Below are positions 9,032 to 17,294 of a DNA stretch of 64,000 nt, one piece after another. Made by a program: the position numbers and the translations under genes. Origin of the DNA: Acrocarpospora macrocephala (GTDB lineage Bacteria; Actinomycetota; Actinomycetes; Streptosporangiales; Streptosporangiaceae); NCBI RefSeq assembly GCF_009687865.1, contig NZ_BLAE01000011.1, forward strand, positions 84,774 through 148,773, read 5' to 3'. A model generated the notes under the pieces. It was given only the letters and a program-made list of their open reading frames with translations. It was not told the origin of the DNA and ran no database searches. Within the stretch, counting starts at the first letter, position 1. Each line of letters opens with the position of its first letter.

Positions 9032-9290
9032 CTGGCCGGGGATGCGGTGATCACCGCACGCCTCCCAGGAAGGGGAGCGCCAGCCGGATCGCCCGCAACC
9101 CGGCTGGCCGAGGGCGCGGTGATCAACACAGACCTCCCAGGAAGGGGAGCGCCAGCCGGATTACCCGCAATCCGGCTGGCCGGGGATACGGTAATCAACG
9201 CAGACCTCCCAGGAACGGGAGAACCCGTCAGATTGTCCGCAGTCCGGCTGGACGGGGATGCGCTGGTCACCGTAGGCCTCCTACGGGGCG
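9032..9290. repeat. 72-bp tandem repeat array between cydD and cydC, about 3.6 copies
   Basis: The anchor CTGGC recurs at 9032, 9104, 9176 and 9248, and CCTCC at 9061, 9133, 9205 and 9277, giving an exact 72-base period. Each unit has an inverted repeat; in the unit at 9151-9180 it is a perfect 12-bp stem with a 6-base loop, and at 9079-9108 a 9-bp stem. On the coding (minus) strand each unit begins with a GGAGG-like ribosome site, and the first unit overlaps the cydD stop codon. The array probably arose by duplication of the cydD 3' end. It may set mRNA stability or relative CydD/CydC output (inference). Confidence 0.9.
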
Positions 9291-10901
9291 TGCGTGGTCT
9301 TCGGTGATCGCGCCGTCGGTTATGCGGATCACGCGGTCGGCGAGGTCGATCATGGCGGGGCGGTGGGCCACGATTACGGCGGTGCGGCCTTCGGCGAGGT
9401 GGCGGGTGGAGTCGAGGACGGCGGATTCGCTTCGGCCGTCGAGGCGGGCGGTGGGTTCGTCCAGGAGGAGGACCTCGGCGTCGGGGCGGCAGAAGGCGCG
9501 GGCCAGGGCGACGCGCTGGCGTTGCCCGGCCGACAGGTTGGCGCCGCGTTCGCCGAGAACCGTGTCGTAGCCCTCCGGCAGGGATTCGACGAACTCGGCG
9601 GCCTGCGCGGCGGCGGACGCCGTACGGATCTCGTCGGAGGAGGCGGCCGAGCCGAGCCGGATGTTGTCGGCGACCGAGGTGGCGAACAGGTGGGGGCGCT
9701 GTGGCACGAAGGCGAGGCGGCGACGCCAGGCGTCCAGGTCCAGGTCGGCCAGGTCGACGCCGCCGACCAGCACCCGGCCGGACGAGGGGGTGACGAAACC
9801 GAGCAGCAGGTGGAGCAGCGTGCTCTTGCCCGCTCCGCTCGGACCCACCAGCGCGACCCGCTCCCCCGCCTCGATCACCAGGGACACATCGGTCAGCGCC
9901 GCGTCCTCCCGCCCGGGATACCGCACGGTCACCGACTCCAGCCGGATCTCCGGCACCCCCTCGGGGGCCGTCAGCCGCCCGGACTCCCCCGCACGTTCCT
10001 CGCCCAGCAGCGCGAACGCCTGATCGGCGGCCGTCACCCCCTCCATCGCGGCGTGGAACCTGGTCCCCATCGCCCGCAACGGCAGATACGCCTCCGGCGC
10101 CAGCAGCAGCACCAGCAGCGCCGTGCTCAGATCCAGCGACCCCGACAGCAGCCGCAACCCCACCGGCACCGCCACCAGCGCCAGTGACAACGACGCGACC
10201 AGTTCCAGCACCAGCGACGACAGGAACGCCACCCGCAGCGTGCGCATGGTCGCCGACCGGTGCTGATCGGCCACGTCGCGGATCACCGACGCCTGGTAGC
10301 GCGCCCGCCCGAACGCGCGCAGCGTCGGCAGCCCGCGCACCACGTCGAGGAAATGGCCGCCCAGCCGCGCCAGCGCCCGCCACTGCCGCTCGGTCACCGC
10401 CTTGGTGGTCATCCCGACCAGCGCCCCGAAGATCGGAATCAGCGGCAGCGTCAGCAGCACGATGATCGCCGTCGCCAGATCCGCCACGAAGAGCCGGATC
10501 AGCACCGCCACCGGCACCACCGCGGCCACCGCCACCGACGGCAGATATCCCGTCAGATAGGGATCGAGCGCGTCCAGACCCCGCCCGGTCAGCGTCACCA
10601 GCTCACCCGAGCGATGCTCGGCCGGGCTCATGTCCTGGAACCGGGACAGCAGCCGATGCCGCAGCAACGACTTCACCCCGCTCGCGGTGCGCCCGGCCGC
10701 GACGCCCTGCGCCCAGCCGAGCGCCCCGCGCAGCCCGATCACCAGCGCCAGCGGCAGCAGCGCGCCCACCGCGAACCGCCCGGACAGCACCCCGGCCAGC
10801 AGTTCGGCCTGCACCAGCACCAGCAGCCCGGCCACGATCGCGGCGCCCAGGCAGACCGCCAGGTGCCGCCGCGGCAGCACCCGCATCAGATCCCGGTGCA
10901 C
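9267..10901 (-). CDS. cydD: Thiol reductant ABC exporter, CydD subunit
   Basis: A 544-residue half transporter, partner of CydC. The membrane domain is N-terminal; the ATPase has Walker A GPSGAGKSTLLHLLLG near residue 352, signature LSAGQRQRVALARA and Walker B VLLLDEPTARLD. I chose GTG at 10901 (VHRDLMRVLPRR), which has GGGGGGATC before it and starts 13 bases after cydB. The frame is open a further 30 codons into cydB, but that extension has no ribosome site. The stop codon lies within the first unit of the 72-bp repeats. Confidence 0.9.
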   Translation of the reverse strand: MHRDLMRVLPRRHLAVCLGAAIVAGLLVLVQAELLAGVLSGRFAVGALLPLALVIGLRGALGWAQGVAAGRTASGVKSLLRHRLLSRFQDMSPAEHRSGELVTLTGRGLDALDPYLTGYLPSVAVAAVVPVAVLIRLFVADLATAIIVLLTLPLIPIFGALVGMTTKAVTERQWRALARLGGHFLDVVRGLPTLRAFGRARYQASVIRDVADQHRSATMRTLRVAFLSSLVLELVASLSLALVAVPVGLRLLSGSLDLSTALLVLLLAPEAYLPLRAMGTRFHAAMEGVTAADQAFALLGEERAGESGRLTAPEGVPEIRLESVTVRYPGREDAALTDVSLVIEAGERVALVGPSGAGKSTLLHLLLGFVTPSSGRVLVGGVDLADLDLDAWRRRLAFVPQRPHLFATSVADNIRLGSAASSDEIRTASAAAQAAEFVESLPEGYDTVLGERGANLSAGQRQRVALARAFCRPDAEVLLLDEPTARLDGRSESAVLDSTRHLAEGRTAVIVAHRPAMIDLADRVIRITDGAITEDHARPVGGLR

Positions 10902-10914
10902 GATCCCCCCGAGG

Positions 10915-11649
10915 TTAGAAGAACGTCGGAACGGCACCCCTGCGGAACACGCGCCAGACCCAGATCTGCGCGCCAACCATGAGGGGAACAACTGGCAACA
11001 CCATAAGGCTCAGCACCGACAGTGTCGCCGACGGGGCGGCCTCACCGAGCACGTCAGAGGCCAGGACCGCCAGCGGCGCCACGACCGGCGCGACGGCCAC
11101 GGCCGCCGACAGCGCCAGCCCCCGGCCGGTACGGCTCGCGCCCTGCGCCACCGCCTCCCCGGGCAGCCGCCAGGCCAGGAACGTCCACCCGTGGAACGCG
11201 AACACCAGCGCGACCACCACCCCGTACGCCACACCCAGCAGCGCGGGCGCCCCGGTGATCCCCGCGATCACACCACCCCAGGACAGCGCCAGCCCCAGCG
11301 ACCCCGCCGCGACCGCCCCCGTCCAGAACGACCGCCAGCCGCTCCCGTCCAGCCTGCGCCGGAACCACAACCCCGCGTCCCGTACGACCCACGACACCAG
11401 CAACCCCACCACCACCGGGTAGAGCCCGCTCAGCACCTCCCCTTCCAGCACCGGGAAGGCCCCGAACAGCACGCCCGCGAGCGCGACCAGCCACACCTCG
11501 TTGGCCAGCACGAACGGCGCGATCGCCCCCACCGCCCGATCGCGCTCCCCGGTGAAGGGCAGCAGCAGCCCGACCCCGATGTCGAAGCCCTCCAGGGCGA
11601 AGTAGCCGGCCAGCAGGACGGCGAGAATCCCGAACCAGAGGATCTCCAC
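10915..11649 (-). CDS. cydB: Cytochrome bd oxidase subunit II, short form
   Basis: Membrane subunit of the quinol oxidase. It begins with VEILWFGILAVLLAGY and the family signature GYFALEGFDIGVG, and ends with a final helix QIWVWRVFRR. At 244 residues with about seven predicted helices it is some 80-130 residues shorter than common CydB proteins of 330-380; the segment usually carrying FPNVMPSS is reduced. The GTG start at 11649 follows AAAGGAG. It is 265 bases from cydA and directly upstream of cydDC. Confidence 0.88.
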   Translation of the reverse strand: MEILWFGILAVLLAGYFALEGFDIGVGLLLPFTGERDRAVGAIAPFVLANEVWLVALAGVLFGAFPVLEGEVLSGLYPVVVGLLVSWVVRDAGLWFRRRLDGSGWRSFWTGAVAAGSLGLALSWGGVIAGITGAPALLGVAYGVVVALVFAFHGWTFLAWRLPGEAVAQGASRTGRGLALSAAVAVAPVVAPLAVLASDVLGEAAPSATLSVLSLMVLPVVPLMVGAQIWVWRVFRRGAVPTFF

Positions 11650-11914
11650 GACAGCTCCTTTCAACGCGATCTAGCCAGGAACCTAGGGCGTTCGCGCCCG
11701 AGAGGAATGGCTTCCCTATTTGTGGTTGCGCTGTTACTGTTGGTGATGCGGTGACGGGATTGAACGCACCCGGCTTGCCGGGGAACGGCTCCACGATCTG
11801 TTATCGGCACCGCGATACGCGGCATGGCCTGCCATGCCGGGCAGTGAGTCACGCTGCCGTACGCGGCCTGAACTGTCGAAACCATCGACGGCGAGGAGCT
11901 GCGAGCTCGGTCGT
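11650..11914. other. cydA-cydB spacer with a short hairpin
   Basis: cydA and cydB usually abut; here 265 bases separate them. No convincing gene was seen. The near-perfect palindrome CGGCATGGCCTGCCATGCCG at 11820-11839 could attenuate readthrough or act as a processing site. A separate cydB promoter is possible but none was identified. Confidence 0.4.
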
Positions 11915-13084
11915 TCATAGCCGAGAAGCTGACAAAGTCAGGACGGGCTGCTCGCCCAGCGCGATCAGCGCGGGACCGCGCCGGATCAGGCGGGCGATCA
12001 GCAGGTAGTCGACGACGGCCAGCATGCCGAGCACCCCGACGAAGGCGAGGAACGACAGCATGATCTGCCCCGCGGTCAGCCCGGGGGTGAGCGCGTCGGC
12101 GACGGTGAGCTTGCCGTAGATGAGCCAGGGCTGGCGGCCTTCCTCGCGGGCGATCCAGCCGAGCACCAGGGCGATGAACGGCAGCGGCGTGAGCAGCATC
12201 AGCACCGGCTGGGCCCACCGCCAGCGCGGCAGCCACTTGACGCACGCCAGCAGCAGGAAGGTGATCAGCTGCAGCGTCTCGCCGATCGTCTGCATGCTGC
12301 CGAGCCCGATTCCGGCGAGCGTGTTCGCGGACCATTTGTCCGGCTGAGCCGTCTCGACGAACCCGAACTGGGCGTATCCGAAGCCGACCGTGAGGAACCC
12401 GCCCACGAAGGCCGTCACCACGCCGATCCGCAGCGAGGTCGTGAAGAACGCCCGTTCCGCGGTCCGCCGGAACAGCTGGTACGCGCTCGCCCCCATCACC
12501 ACGCACCCCGCGGTCAGCAGCCCGGCGGAGAGCACGTGGGGCAGCGCCATCACCAGCGTCGGATTGCCGAGCAGCGCCCCGAAGTCGGTGAGCGCCAGCC
12601 GGTCGCCCTGAACGGTCGCCCCGGCGGGGTTCTGCAGGAAGGAGTTGGCCACCATGATCCAGAACGCCGACGCGTACGCGGTCAGCGTCACCAGCCAGAT
12701 GCAGGCCAGATGGAGCCGTTTCGGCAGCCGGTGCCACCCGAAGATCCACAGGCCCAGGAAGGTCGACTCAAGGAAGAACGCGACCAGCGTCTCGATGGCC
12801 AGCGGCGCGCCGAACACGTCGCCCGCGTAATGCGAGAGCCCGCTCCAGCTCATCCCGAACTGGAACTCCATCACCAGGCCGGTGACGATGCCGAGCGCGT
12901 AGTTGGTGACATAGATCTGACCCCAGAACCGGGTCATCCGCTCGTGTTCGGGGTTGCCGGTGCGCACGTAGCGGGTGTTCATGATCGCGACAAGGGGGGC
13001 CAGGCCGAGTGTCAGCGCCACGAACAGGAAGTGCAGGCTTCCTGTCACGGCGAACTGCAGCCGGGCCAGGTCAAGAACGTCCAT
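11915..13084 (-). CDS. cydA: Cytochrome bd oxidase subunit I, lacking the Q-loop
   Basis: A 389-residue heme and quinol-binding subunit with nine predicted membrane helices. Conserved features are His18 in GSLHFLFVALTLG (heme b595 ligand), the helix IETLVAFFLESTFLGLWIFG with both family Glu residues, a His in ALPHVLSAG, and GRQPW after helix 8. Only about 20 residues separate helices 6 and 7, where Escherichia coli CydA has a periplasmic Q-loop of over 100. In my hand alignment the Met that ligates heme b558 falls on Leu. The ATG follows AGGAG, and the divergent padR lies across a 78-base operator region. Confidence 0.88.
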   Translation of the reverse strand: MDVLDLARLQFAVTGSLHFLFVALTLGLAPLVAIMNTRYVRTGNPEHERMTRFWGQIYVTNYALGIVTGLVMEFQFGMSWSGLSHYAGDVFGAPLAIETLVAFFLESTFLGLWIFGWHRLPKRLHLACIWLVTLTAYASAFWIMVANSFLQNPAGATVQGDRLALTDFGALLGNPTLVMALPHVLSAGLLTAGCVVMGASAYQLFRRTAERAFFTTSLRIGVVTAFVGGFLTVGFGYAQFGFVETAQPDKWSANTLAGIGLGSMQTIGETLQLITFLLLACVKWLPRWRWAQPVLMLLTPLPFIALVLGWIAREEGRQPWLIYGKLTVADALTPGLTAGQIMLSFLAFVGVLGMLAVVDYLLIARLIRRGPALIALGEQPVLTLSASRL

Positions 13085-13102
13085 GAGGCTCCTTATGTGT
13101 GA

Positions 13103-13141
13103 CTACATATAGGGAGCCTACATGTAGACTGCCTACATGAG
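13103..13141. promoter_or_regulatory. Three-box operator between cydA and padR
   Basis: CTACAT occurs at 13103, 13118 and 13133, exactly 15 bases apart. The middle box, CTACATGTAG (13118-13127), is a perfect palindrome and the first, CTACATATAG, is nearly so. ATGT/ACAT dyads are the known type of PadR-family site. The position between divergent cydA and padR suggests autoregulation and control of the oxidase operon. Confidence 0.7.
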
Positions 13142-13162
13142 AAATCCGGATAAGGTAAAGGC

Positions 13163-13498
13163 GTGAACGCCGACGCGCTCCGCGGGCATCTGGACGCCCT
13201 GCTCCTCTCGGTGCTCGAACACGAGCCGCAGCACGGCTACGCGATCATCGAGGCGCTGCGTGACCGCAGCGGCGGCGTGCTCGACCTGCCCACCGGAACG
13301 ATCTATCCCGCCCTGCGCCGGTTGGAGCGCGCGGGCTACCTGGCCAGCGAGTGGGCCACCGTCGGCGGCCGCAGACGCCGCACCTACCGCCTGACCGGCG
13401 CGGGCCGCGCCGAACTGGCGGGTGAGAGATCCGCCTGGACCTCCTTCACCAGCGTGATCGGCAGCGTGCTCAACCCCTCGCGTGAACCTTCGAGCTGA
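13163..13498 (+). CDS. PadR family transcriptional regulator
   Basis: A 111-residue winged-helix protein. LDALLLSVLEHEPQHGYAII, TGTIYPALRRLERAGYLAS and RRRRTYRLTGAGRAEL are the characteristic PadR helices and wing. Short PadR proteins of this type bind ATGT/ACAT dyads as dimers. It is divergent from cydA across a matching operator, and its 3' end overlaps by 29 bases a convergent gene for a prefix-domain membrane protein, the usual neighbour of PadR genes. The start is GTG. Confidence 0.9.
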   Translation: MNADALRGHLDALLLSVLEHEPQHGYAIIEALRDRSGGVLDLPTGTIYPALRRLERAGYLASEWATVGGRRRRTYRLTGAGRAELAGERSAWTSFTSVIGSVLNPSREPSS

Positions 13499-14156
13499 CC
13501 TTCGAGCTGACACTGAGGCAGCGCGCCGCGCCCCACAGCTGCCACCCCCACAGCGCCACGCTGAGTAAGGTCGCCACCGTTCCAGGCGGGTACGCCGCCA
13601 TGTTCACCGCGTGCTGCGAACCCCAGATCAGCCCTCCGCACAGCACGGCCATCACCGGCATCTGCCCGATCACGAGCAGCCCGAGCGAGCGGGTCAGCAC
13701 GCGTGGGCGGCGGCCGCGGCGCAAGCCGTACAGGACGAGGCCGCTCAGGATCCCGGTGCCGAACTGCAGGTAGTCGACGGTGACCGCGACCCCGCCGAAC
13801 CAGCCGGGCTTGGCCGCCGTCTCGGCCGCCGGGAAGACGTGCCAGATCAGCGACCACATGAGCGCGGTGAGCGGCACGGTGATGAACAGCACCGCCGCCG
13901 TCCTGCGGCCCTGACCGGCGGTGAGCTCCTCCTGGTAGCCGGGCGCGATCACGTCGATCGGCCCGAACTCCTCGACCGCGAGCCGCTCGGCGCGCTCCCG
14001 GTCGAGCCCGCCGGCCTGGTAGGCCTCGGCGGCGTCGAGCAGGCCGTCGCGCGCCTCCGCGAGCATGTCCCGCTTCAACCGCCCAGGCCCGTGCAGGGTA
14101 CGGCCCAGCCGGGCGACATACCCCTCGACGGTCTCTGTGGCGGTTAAAGTCTCCAT
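13470..14156 (-). CDS. Membrane protein with permease prefix domain 1
   Basis: A 228-residue protein. The first 75 residues (GYVARLGRTLHGPGRLKRDM, then REDAL-like RERAERLAVEEFG) match the permease prefix domain often paired with PadR regulators. About four to five hydrophobic helices follow from residue 85. The C-terminus contains SSKVSSKV, encoded by a 12-base tandem duplication at 13487-13510 that also contains the padR stop codon. Function unknown; pairing with PadR suggests an export or stress role. Confidence 0.75.
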   Translation of the reverse strand: METLTATETVEGYVARLGRTLHGPGRLKRDMLAEARDGLLDAAEAYQAGGLDRERAERLAVEEFGPIDVIAPGYQEELTAGQGRRTAAVLFITVPLTALMWSLIWHVFPAAETAAKPGWFGGVAVTVDYLQFGTGILSGLVLYGLRRGRRPRVLTRSLGLLVIGQMPVMAVLCGGLIWGSQHAVNMAAYPPGTVATLLSVALWGWQLWGAARCLSVSSKVSSKVHARG

Positions 14157-14237
14157 GGTCGCCTGACAGGCTACGCGTTCCCGCGGCCGGGCGGCATCAG
14201 GGTGAACCCTGACCCCGGCCTCGGGGAACCCTCATGC

Positions 14238-15488
14238 TCAGCCGTGCAGCCCGTCGTGCTGGGTGGCGACCGGCGGCACGGTGGGCCGGTGCCCGATCGG
14301 GCGGCGCGAGCTCGGCTGCGGCGTGGCCGACAGCACCAGCGCGGCCACCGTCACCACGGCCACCAGCGCGAACCAGGTGACCTTGACCATGCGTAACCGC
14401 GGCGTCTTCTTCTCGCGGTTCTCGCGACGAAAGGGCCAGCGGGGCGGCCAGCTGAGCCGCAGCTGGTGGCCGCCGCGCGGCGTGCTCGCGAACACGCAGT
14501 CCCGCAGCCGCAGCCGCTCGGGCCCGACCACCCCCGGCAGGTGGCAGCCGCTCAGGTCGGCGCCGTCGATGGTCAGCTCCTCGGCGTCCAGCCGGTCCAC
14601 CGACACCACCCGGATCTCCCCGCCGCGCCGGGTCACGCTGGACGTCCCCCGGCTGACCAGGCCGCGCAGATCCAGGTCCGCGTCACCGAGCCGGACCACC
14701 AGCCGCCCCAGCACCCGGGCCCCGTCCAGCACCACCGGACAGCCGCTCGCGTCGATCTCCACCGCTCCCTGCGCCCGCGCCTCGGTCAGCACCAGCCTCC
14801 TGGCCACCGCCGACGGCGCCAGGAACGCCTTCCCGACGAACCGCACCGACTCGAACCCGGACGAACCGTCGAACCCGGTCCGCCGGAACGACACCGCCCG
14901 CCAGAAGCGCGCGCCCCGGAAGGTGGCGTCCCCATGGAAACGGGTCCGGTCGAAGGACGCGAACCCGTGGAACTCGGCCGTGCGGAACGACGCCGAGCCC
15001 AGACACGCCTCGCCGAACAGGGCGTCGCTGGTGAGCACGGCCTCGTCCAGCGAGAGGTGGCCGCGCACGCGGGAGCCGTACAGGGAGAATTCACGGGCGA
15101 AGCGGACCCGGTGGAAGCTGGCGTTGCCGCCGAAGCTGGTGCCGAAGAACGAGGCGAGGCCGTCGAAGCGGGCGCCGTCGAAGGAGGCGTCGCCGGTGAA
15201 CGTGGCGTCACCGAAGCGGACCGCGGACAGGAACCTGGCCTGGTCGAATCTGGCCCGGCCGATGGTGTGGCGGGTGGCGGCCAGGATCCGGGCGAGTAAC
15301 TCGCCGGTGATCACGGTGCCGCGCAGGTCAACCGCCTGCCCGGGGAACAGACCCCGGAGGCACTCCCCCAGCTCATCGGCGTCCAGATGGCGCAGGCAGC
15401 GTCCGTAAGGCTGCCACGCCACCCCTATGCAGTCGGCACTTGTGGTGCACACGCTCCAGGACAGCAGATGCCTCATAGCCAAGGGCAT
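14238..15488 (-). CDS. Pentapeptide-repeat-like protein with C-terminal membrane anchor
   Basis: A 416-residue protein from the chosen ATG at 15488; the frame is open 32 codons further but that part looks non-coding. A Cys-containing N-terminal region (CTTSADCIGVAW, then CLRHL) precedes VDLRGTVITGEL. Residues about 90-240 repeat an A-x-F pattern every five residues (ATFTGDASFDGARFDG), predicting a right-handed quadrilateral beta helix. A single hydrophobic segment near the C-terminus (WFALVAVVTVAALVL) would anchor it, with the tail outside. Function unknown. Confidence 0.7.
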   Translation of the reverse strand: MPLAMRHLLSWSVCTTSADCIGVAWQPYGRCLRHLDADELGECLRGLFPGQAVDLRGTVITGELLARILAATRHTIGRARFDQARFLSAVRFGDATFTGDASFDGARFDGLASFFGTSFGGNASFHRVRFAREFSLYGSRVRGHLSLDEAVLTSDALFGEACLGSASFRTAEFHGFASFDRTRFHGDATFRGARFWRAVSFRRTGFDGSSGFESVRFVGKAFLAPSAVARRLVLTEARAQGAVEIDASGCPVVLDGARVLGRLVVRLGDADLDLRGLVSRGTSSVTRRGGEIRVVSVDRLDAEELTIDGADLSGCHLPGVVGPERLRLRDCVFASTPRGGHQLRLSWPPRWPFRRENREKKTPRLRMVKVTWFALVAVVTVAALVLSATPQPSSRRPIGHRPTVPPVATQHDGLHG

Positions 15489-15925
15489 ACCCAGAAGTGG
15501 CTCCCCCGCTCCCTTCGGAGGCAGCTTATCGCCACCACTTCCACGACTCGGCGAAGAATAAGCACCGCCTGCCACGGCAGGCACCGCTATTTCTTCCTGC
15601 GAGCTTCAGTACGAAGTGTCAAATATGACGCTGTTTCCGTTTTAGGACACCGATGGGCTGAGATGTCGGGATCAAGTGCCTTCACGCTGCGGATCATGCG
15701 TGCGTTACGGCCGCGTCACCGAGTTCAGCGGCTGGACCGAGCTCTCCCTGGTCACCCAGGTGGACGTCTGCAGAATAGGCCGAAGCAACGGTCTCCTCGG
15801 GCGGTCGTACCTTCCAGCGCACCGACCGAACTCCTACGGCGAGGAAGTCCCCTTGACGTCCGAGTGGGAGACGACGGAAGGTCTGAAGCGCACGCTCCAC
15901 CCACACTTCGGCGAAGAGGATGGTC
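15489..15925. other. Gene-poor stretch at the edge of the accessory region
   Basis: About 437 bases with frames open on both strands but no composition, start site or family I can support. A 95-codon plus-strand frame at 15676-15963 overlaps the next small gene and has no ribosome site. GC content drops locally near 15600-15650. I see no gene here. Confidence 0.5.
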
Positions 15926-16093
15926 ATGCGGCTGACGTTTCTCGGCAAGGACACCAAAGATGACGGCTCGCCGACCCTCTACTCAACTGAGCGCGACACC
16001 TATCTGATCCAGGGATGGATCGTCACCGACACGGCCGTACTCGCCAAGTTTCGGCTATGCCCCCGCACGAGACCTCATCCGCGGCCGAGATGA
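15926..16093 (+). CDS. Small actinobacterial protein (MRLTFLGKD type), possibly frameshifted
   Basis: A 55-residue frame starting MRLTFLGKDTKDDGSPTLYS, with GAGGA before the ATG. From memory, small actinobacterial proteins of this kind read LTFLGKD..SPTLYATD..TYLVQGW and end with an (M/I)PxHET segment. Here the end in frame is Arg/Pro-rich, while an adjacent frame reads MPPHETSSAAEM at the expected point, so a single-base indel near 16050 may have broken the C-terminus. It lies about 100 bases upstream of the radical SAM gene. Confidence 0.5.
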   Translation: MRLTFLGKDTKDDGSPTLYSTERDTYLIQGWIVTDTAVLAKFRLCPRTRPHPRPR

Positions 16094-16190
16094 ATGCTGA
16101 CCTATTGGCATCGGAGCTCTTCTGCCCGCCTCGGACGGGGCCTTCGAAGTTCGCTGAGATCACCGATCCGATTCCTCTGGGAGGTTGATC

Positions 16191-17294
16191 GTGCGAAAGT
16201 CCCTGATCGTCGAAACCTCGGCCAACTCATGCTATTTCAGGACATCCGTCGGCGGCGAGGGCCGCAAGGCCCTCATACAGATCAGTGAGCGCTGCAATCT
16301 TCACTGCGCGCATTGCTTCGTGTCTTCCGTCAAAAAGGGCCGCGACATCTCCTACACCGATCTGGTCGAGAAGGTCATCCCCAGACTGCAGCGTGCCCGA
16401 GTCGAGCGGATCACCCTGACCGGCGGCGAGCCGTTCGTACATCCCAGCATCATGGATATCTGCCGCCACCTCACCTCCCTCGGAATACCGGTAGGGATCT
16501 GCACCAACGCCACCCGCACCTCTGATGAGCAGATCATCGAACTGGCGGCCATGGGCGACATTCACATTAACGTGAGCCTGGACGGTTTCCGGCCGCAGAG
16601 CCACGGCAAGTTCCGGGGCGACGTCGCCTCTTTCGATCTCACTGTGGCGACCGTCCGCAAGTTCGCCGGAGCAGGACTGCTGCAAGGGCTGCTGTCCACC
16701 CCGAATGTACTCACTGACGTCGAGGAGTTCGCGGCGCTGTGCGAGTTCGCCGTCGAGGTGGGCGCCACCTACGTGCTGATGAACCCGCTCTCATCGATGG
16801 GCCGAGGGGTCATGAGTAAGGGCCGGATGGCCGCGGCCGATGACAAGATGCGGGCCATCCGCGAGACCACCGAGCAGTTCCGGGAACGCGGCGTGAACCT
16901 GGTCCACATCCGTTTCCCCAACGATGACCTTCCCCTCGCCGGATGCGACGCGGGCAAACTCGTGTACGTCTTCGCTGACGGTGCCACAGCGGTATGCCCC
17001 TACTTGGTCTTCGCCGCTCGCACCCCTCAATCGCGCTACTCCGACGACGACTTCCTGGTGGGCAACATACTGGACGGCGAGGTCACCGGGCCGCTGGATG
17101 ACTACGACCTGGCCGGGATACTCCAGATGGGTACCAACGCCACCTGCCGGTCGTGCTCCCTCAACAGTTCCTGCGGCAAGGGCTGCCCCGCCGCGGTGAT
17201 CTCGCGGGGCATGGCGATCGGGGACGTTGACGCCGAACAGTGCCCCGTGACTGACGGCCGACCGCTGCTGCAGATCCAACGGCGATCGGCATGA
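16191..17294 (+). CDS. Radical SAM protein with C-terminal SPASM-like Cys cluster
   Basis: A 367-residue radical SAM enzyme. The [4Fe-4S] motif CNLHCAHC gives Cys35, Cys39 and Cys42; LTGGEPFVHPSI is the SAM-binding GGE motif. C-terminal Cys residues in VCPYLVF and CRSCSLNSSCGKGCP suggest auxiliary clusters as in SPASM/twitch proteins that modify peptides or small molecules. I chose GTG at 16191 because GGGAGG is 6-7 bases before it; a TTG two codons upstream is less likely. It overlaps the next gene by 4 bases. The substrate is unknown and no precursor peptide was found next to it. Confidence 0.85.
   Translation: MRKSLIVETSANSCYFRTSVGGEGRKALIQISERCNLHCAHCFVSSVKKGRDISYTDLVEKVIPRLQRARVERITLTGGEPFVHPSIMDICRHLTSLGIPVGICTNATRTSDEQIIELAAMGDIHINVSLDGFRPQSHGKFRGDVASFDLTVATVRKFAGAGLLQGLLSTPNVLTDVEEFAALCEFAVEVGATYVLMNPLSSMGRGVMSKGRMAAADDKMRAIRETTEQFRERGVNLVHIRFPNDDLPLAGCDAGKLVYVFADGATAVCPYLVFAARTPQSRYSDDDFLVGNILDGEVTGPLDDYDLAGILQMGTNATCRSCSLNSSCGKGCPAAVISRGMAIGDVDAEQCPVTDGRPLLQIQRRSA

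Noticed and set aside
7805-9307. A 500-codon plus-strand frame through cydC and the 72-bp repeats
   Set aside because: It is open because of GC bias; it is antisense to cydC and its repeat-like end merely reflects the DNA repeats, whose length is a multiple of three.
8995-10383. A 462-codon minus-strand frame joining part of cydD to the repeat array
   Set aside because: It is out of frame with cydD and its N-terminal two thirds are Arg/Gly/Ala shadow sequence; the peptide repeat is a by-product of the DNA repeat.
10902-10991. N-terminal extension of CydD by 30 codons
   Set aside because: No ribosome site, overlaps cydB coding sequence, and CydD homology starts near the GTG at 10901, which has a good site.
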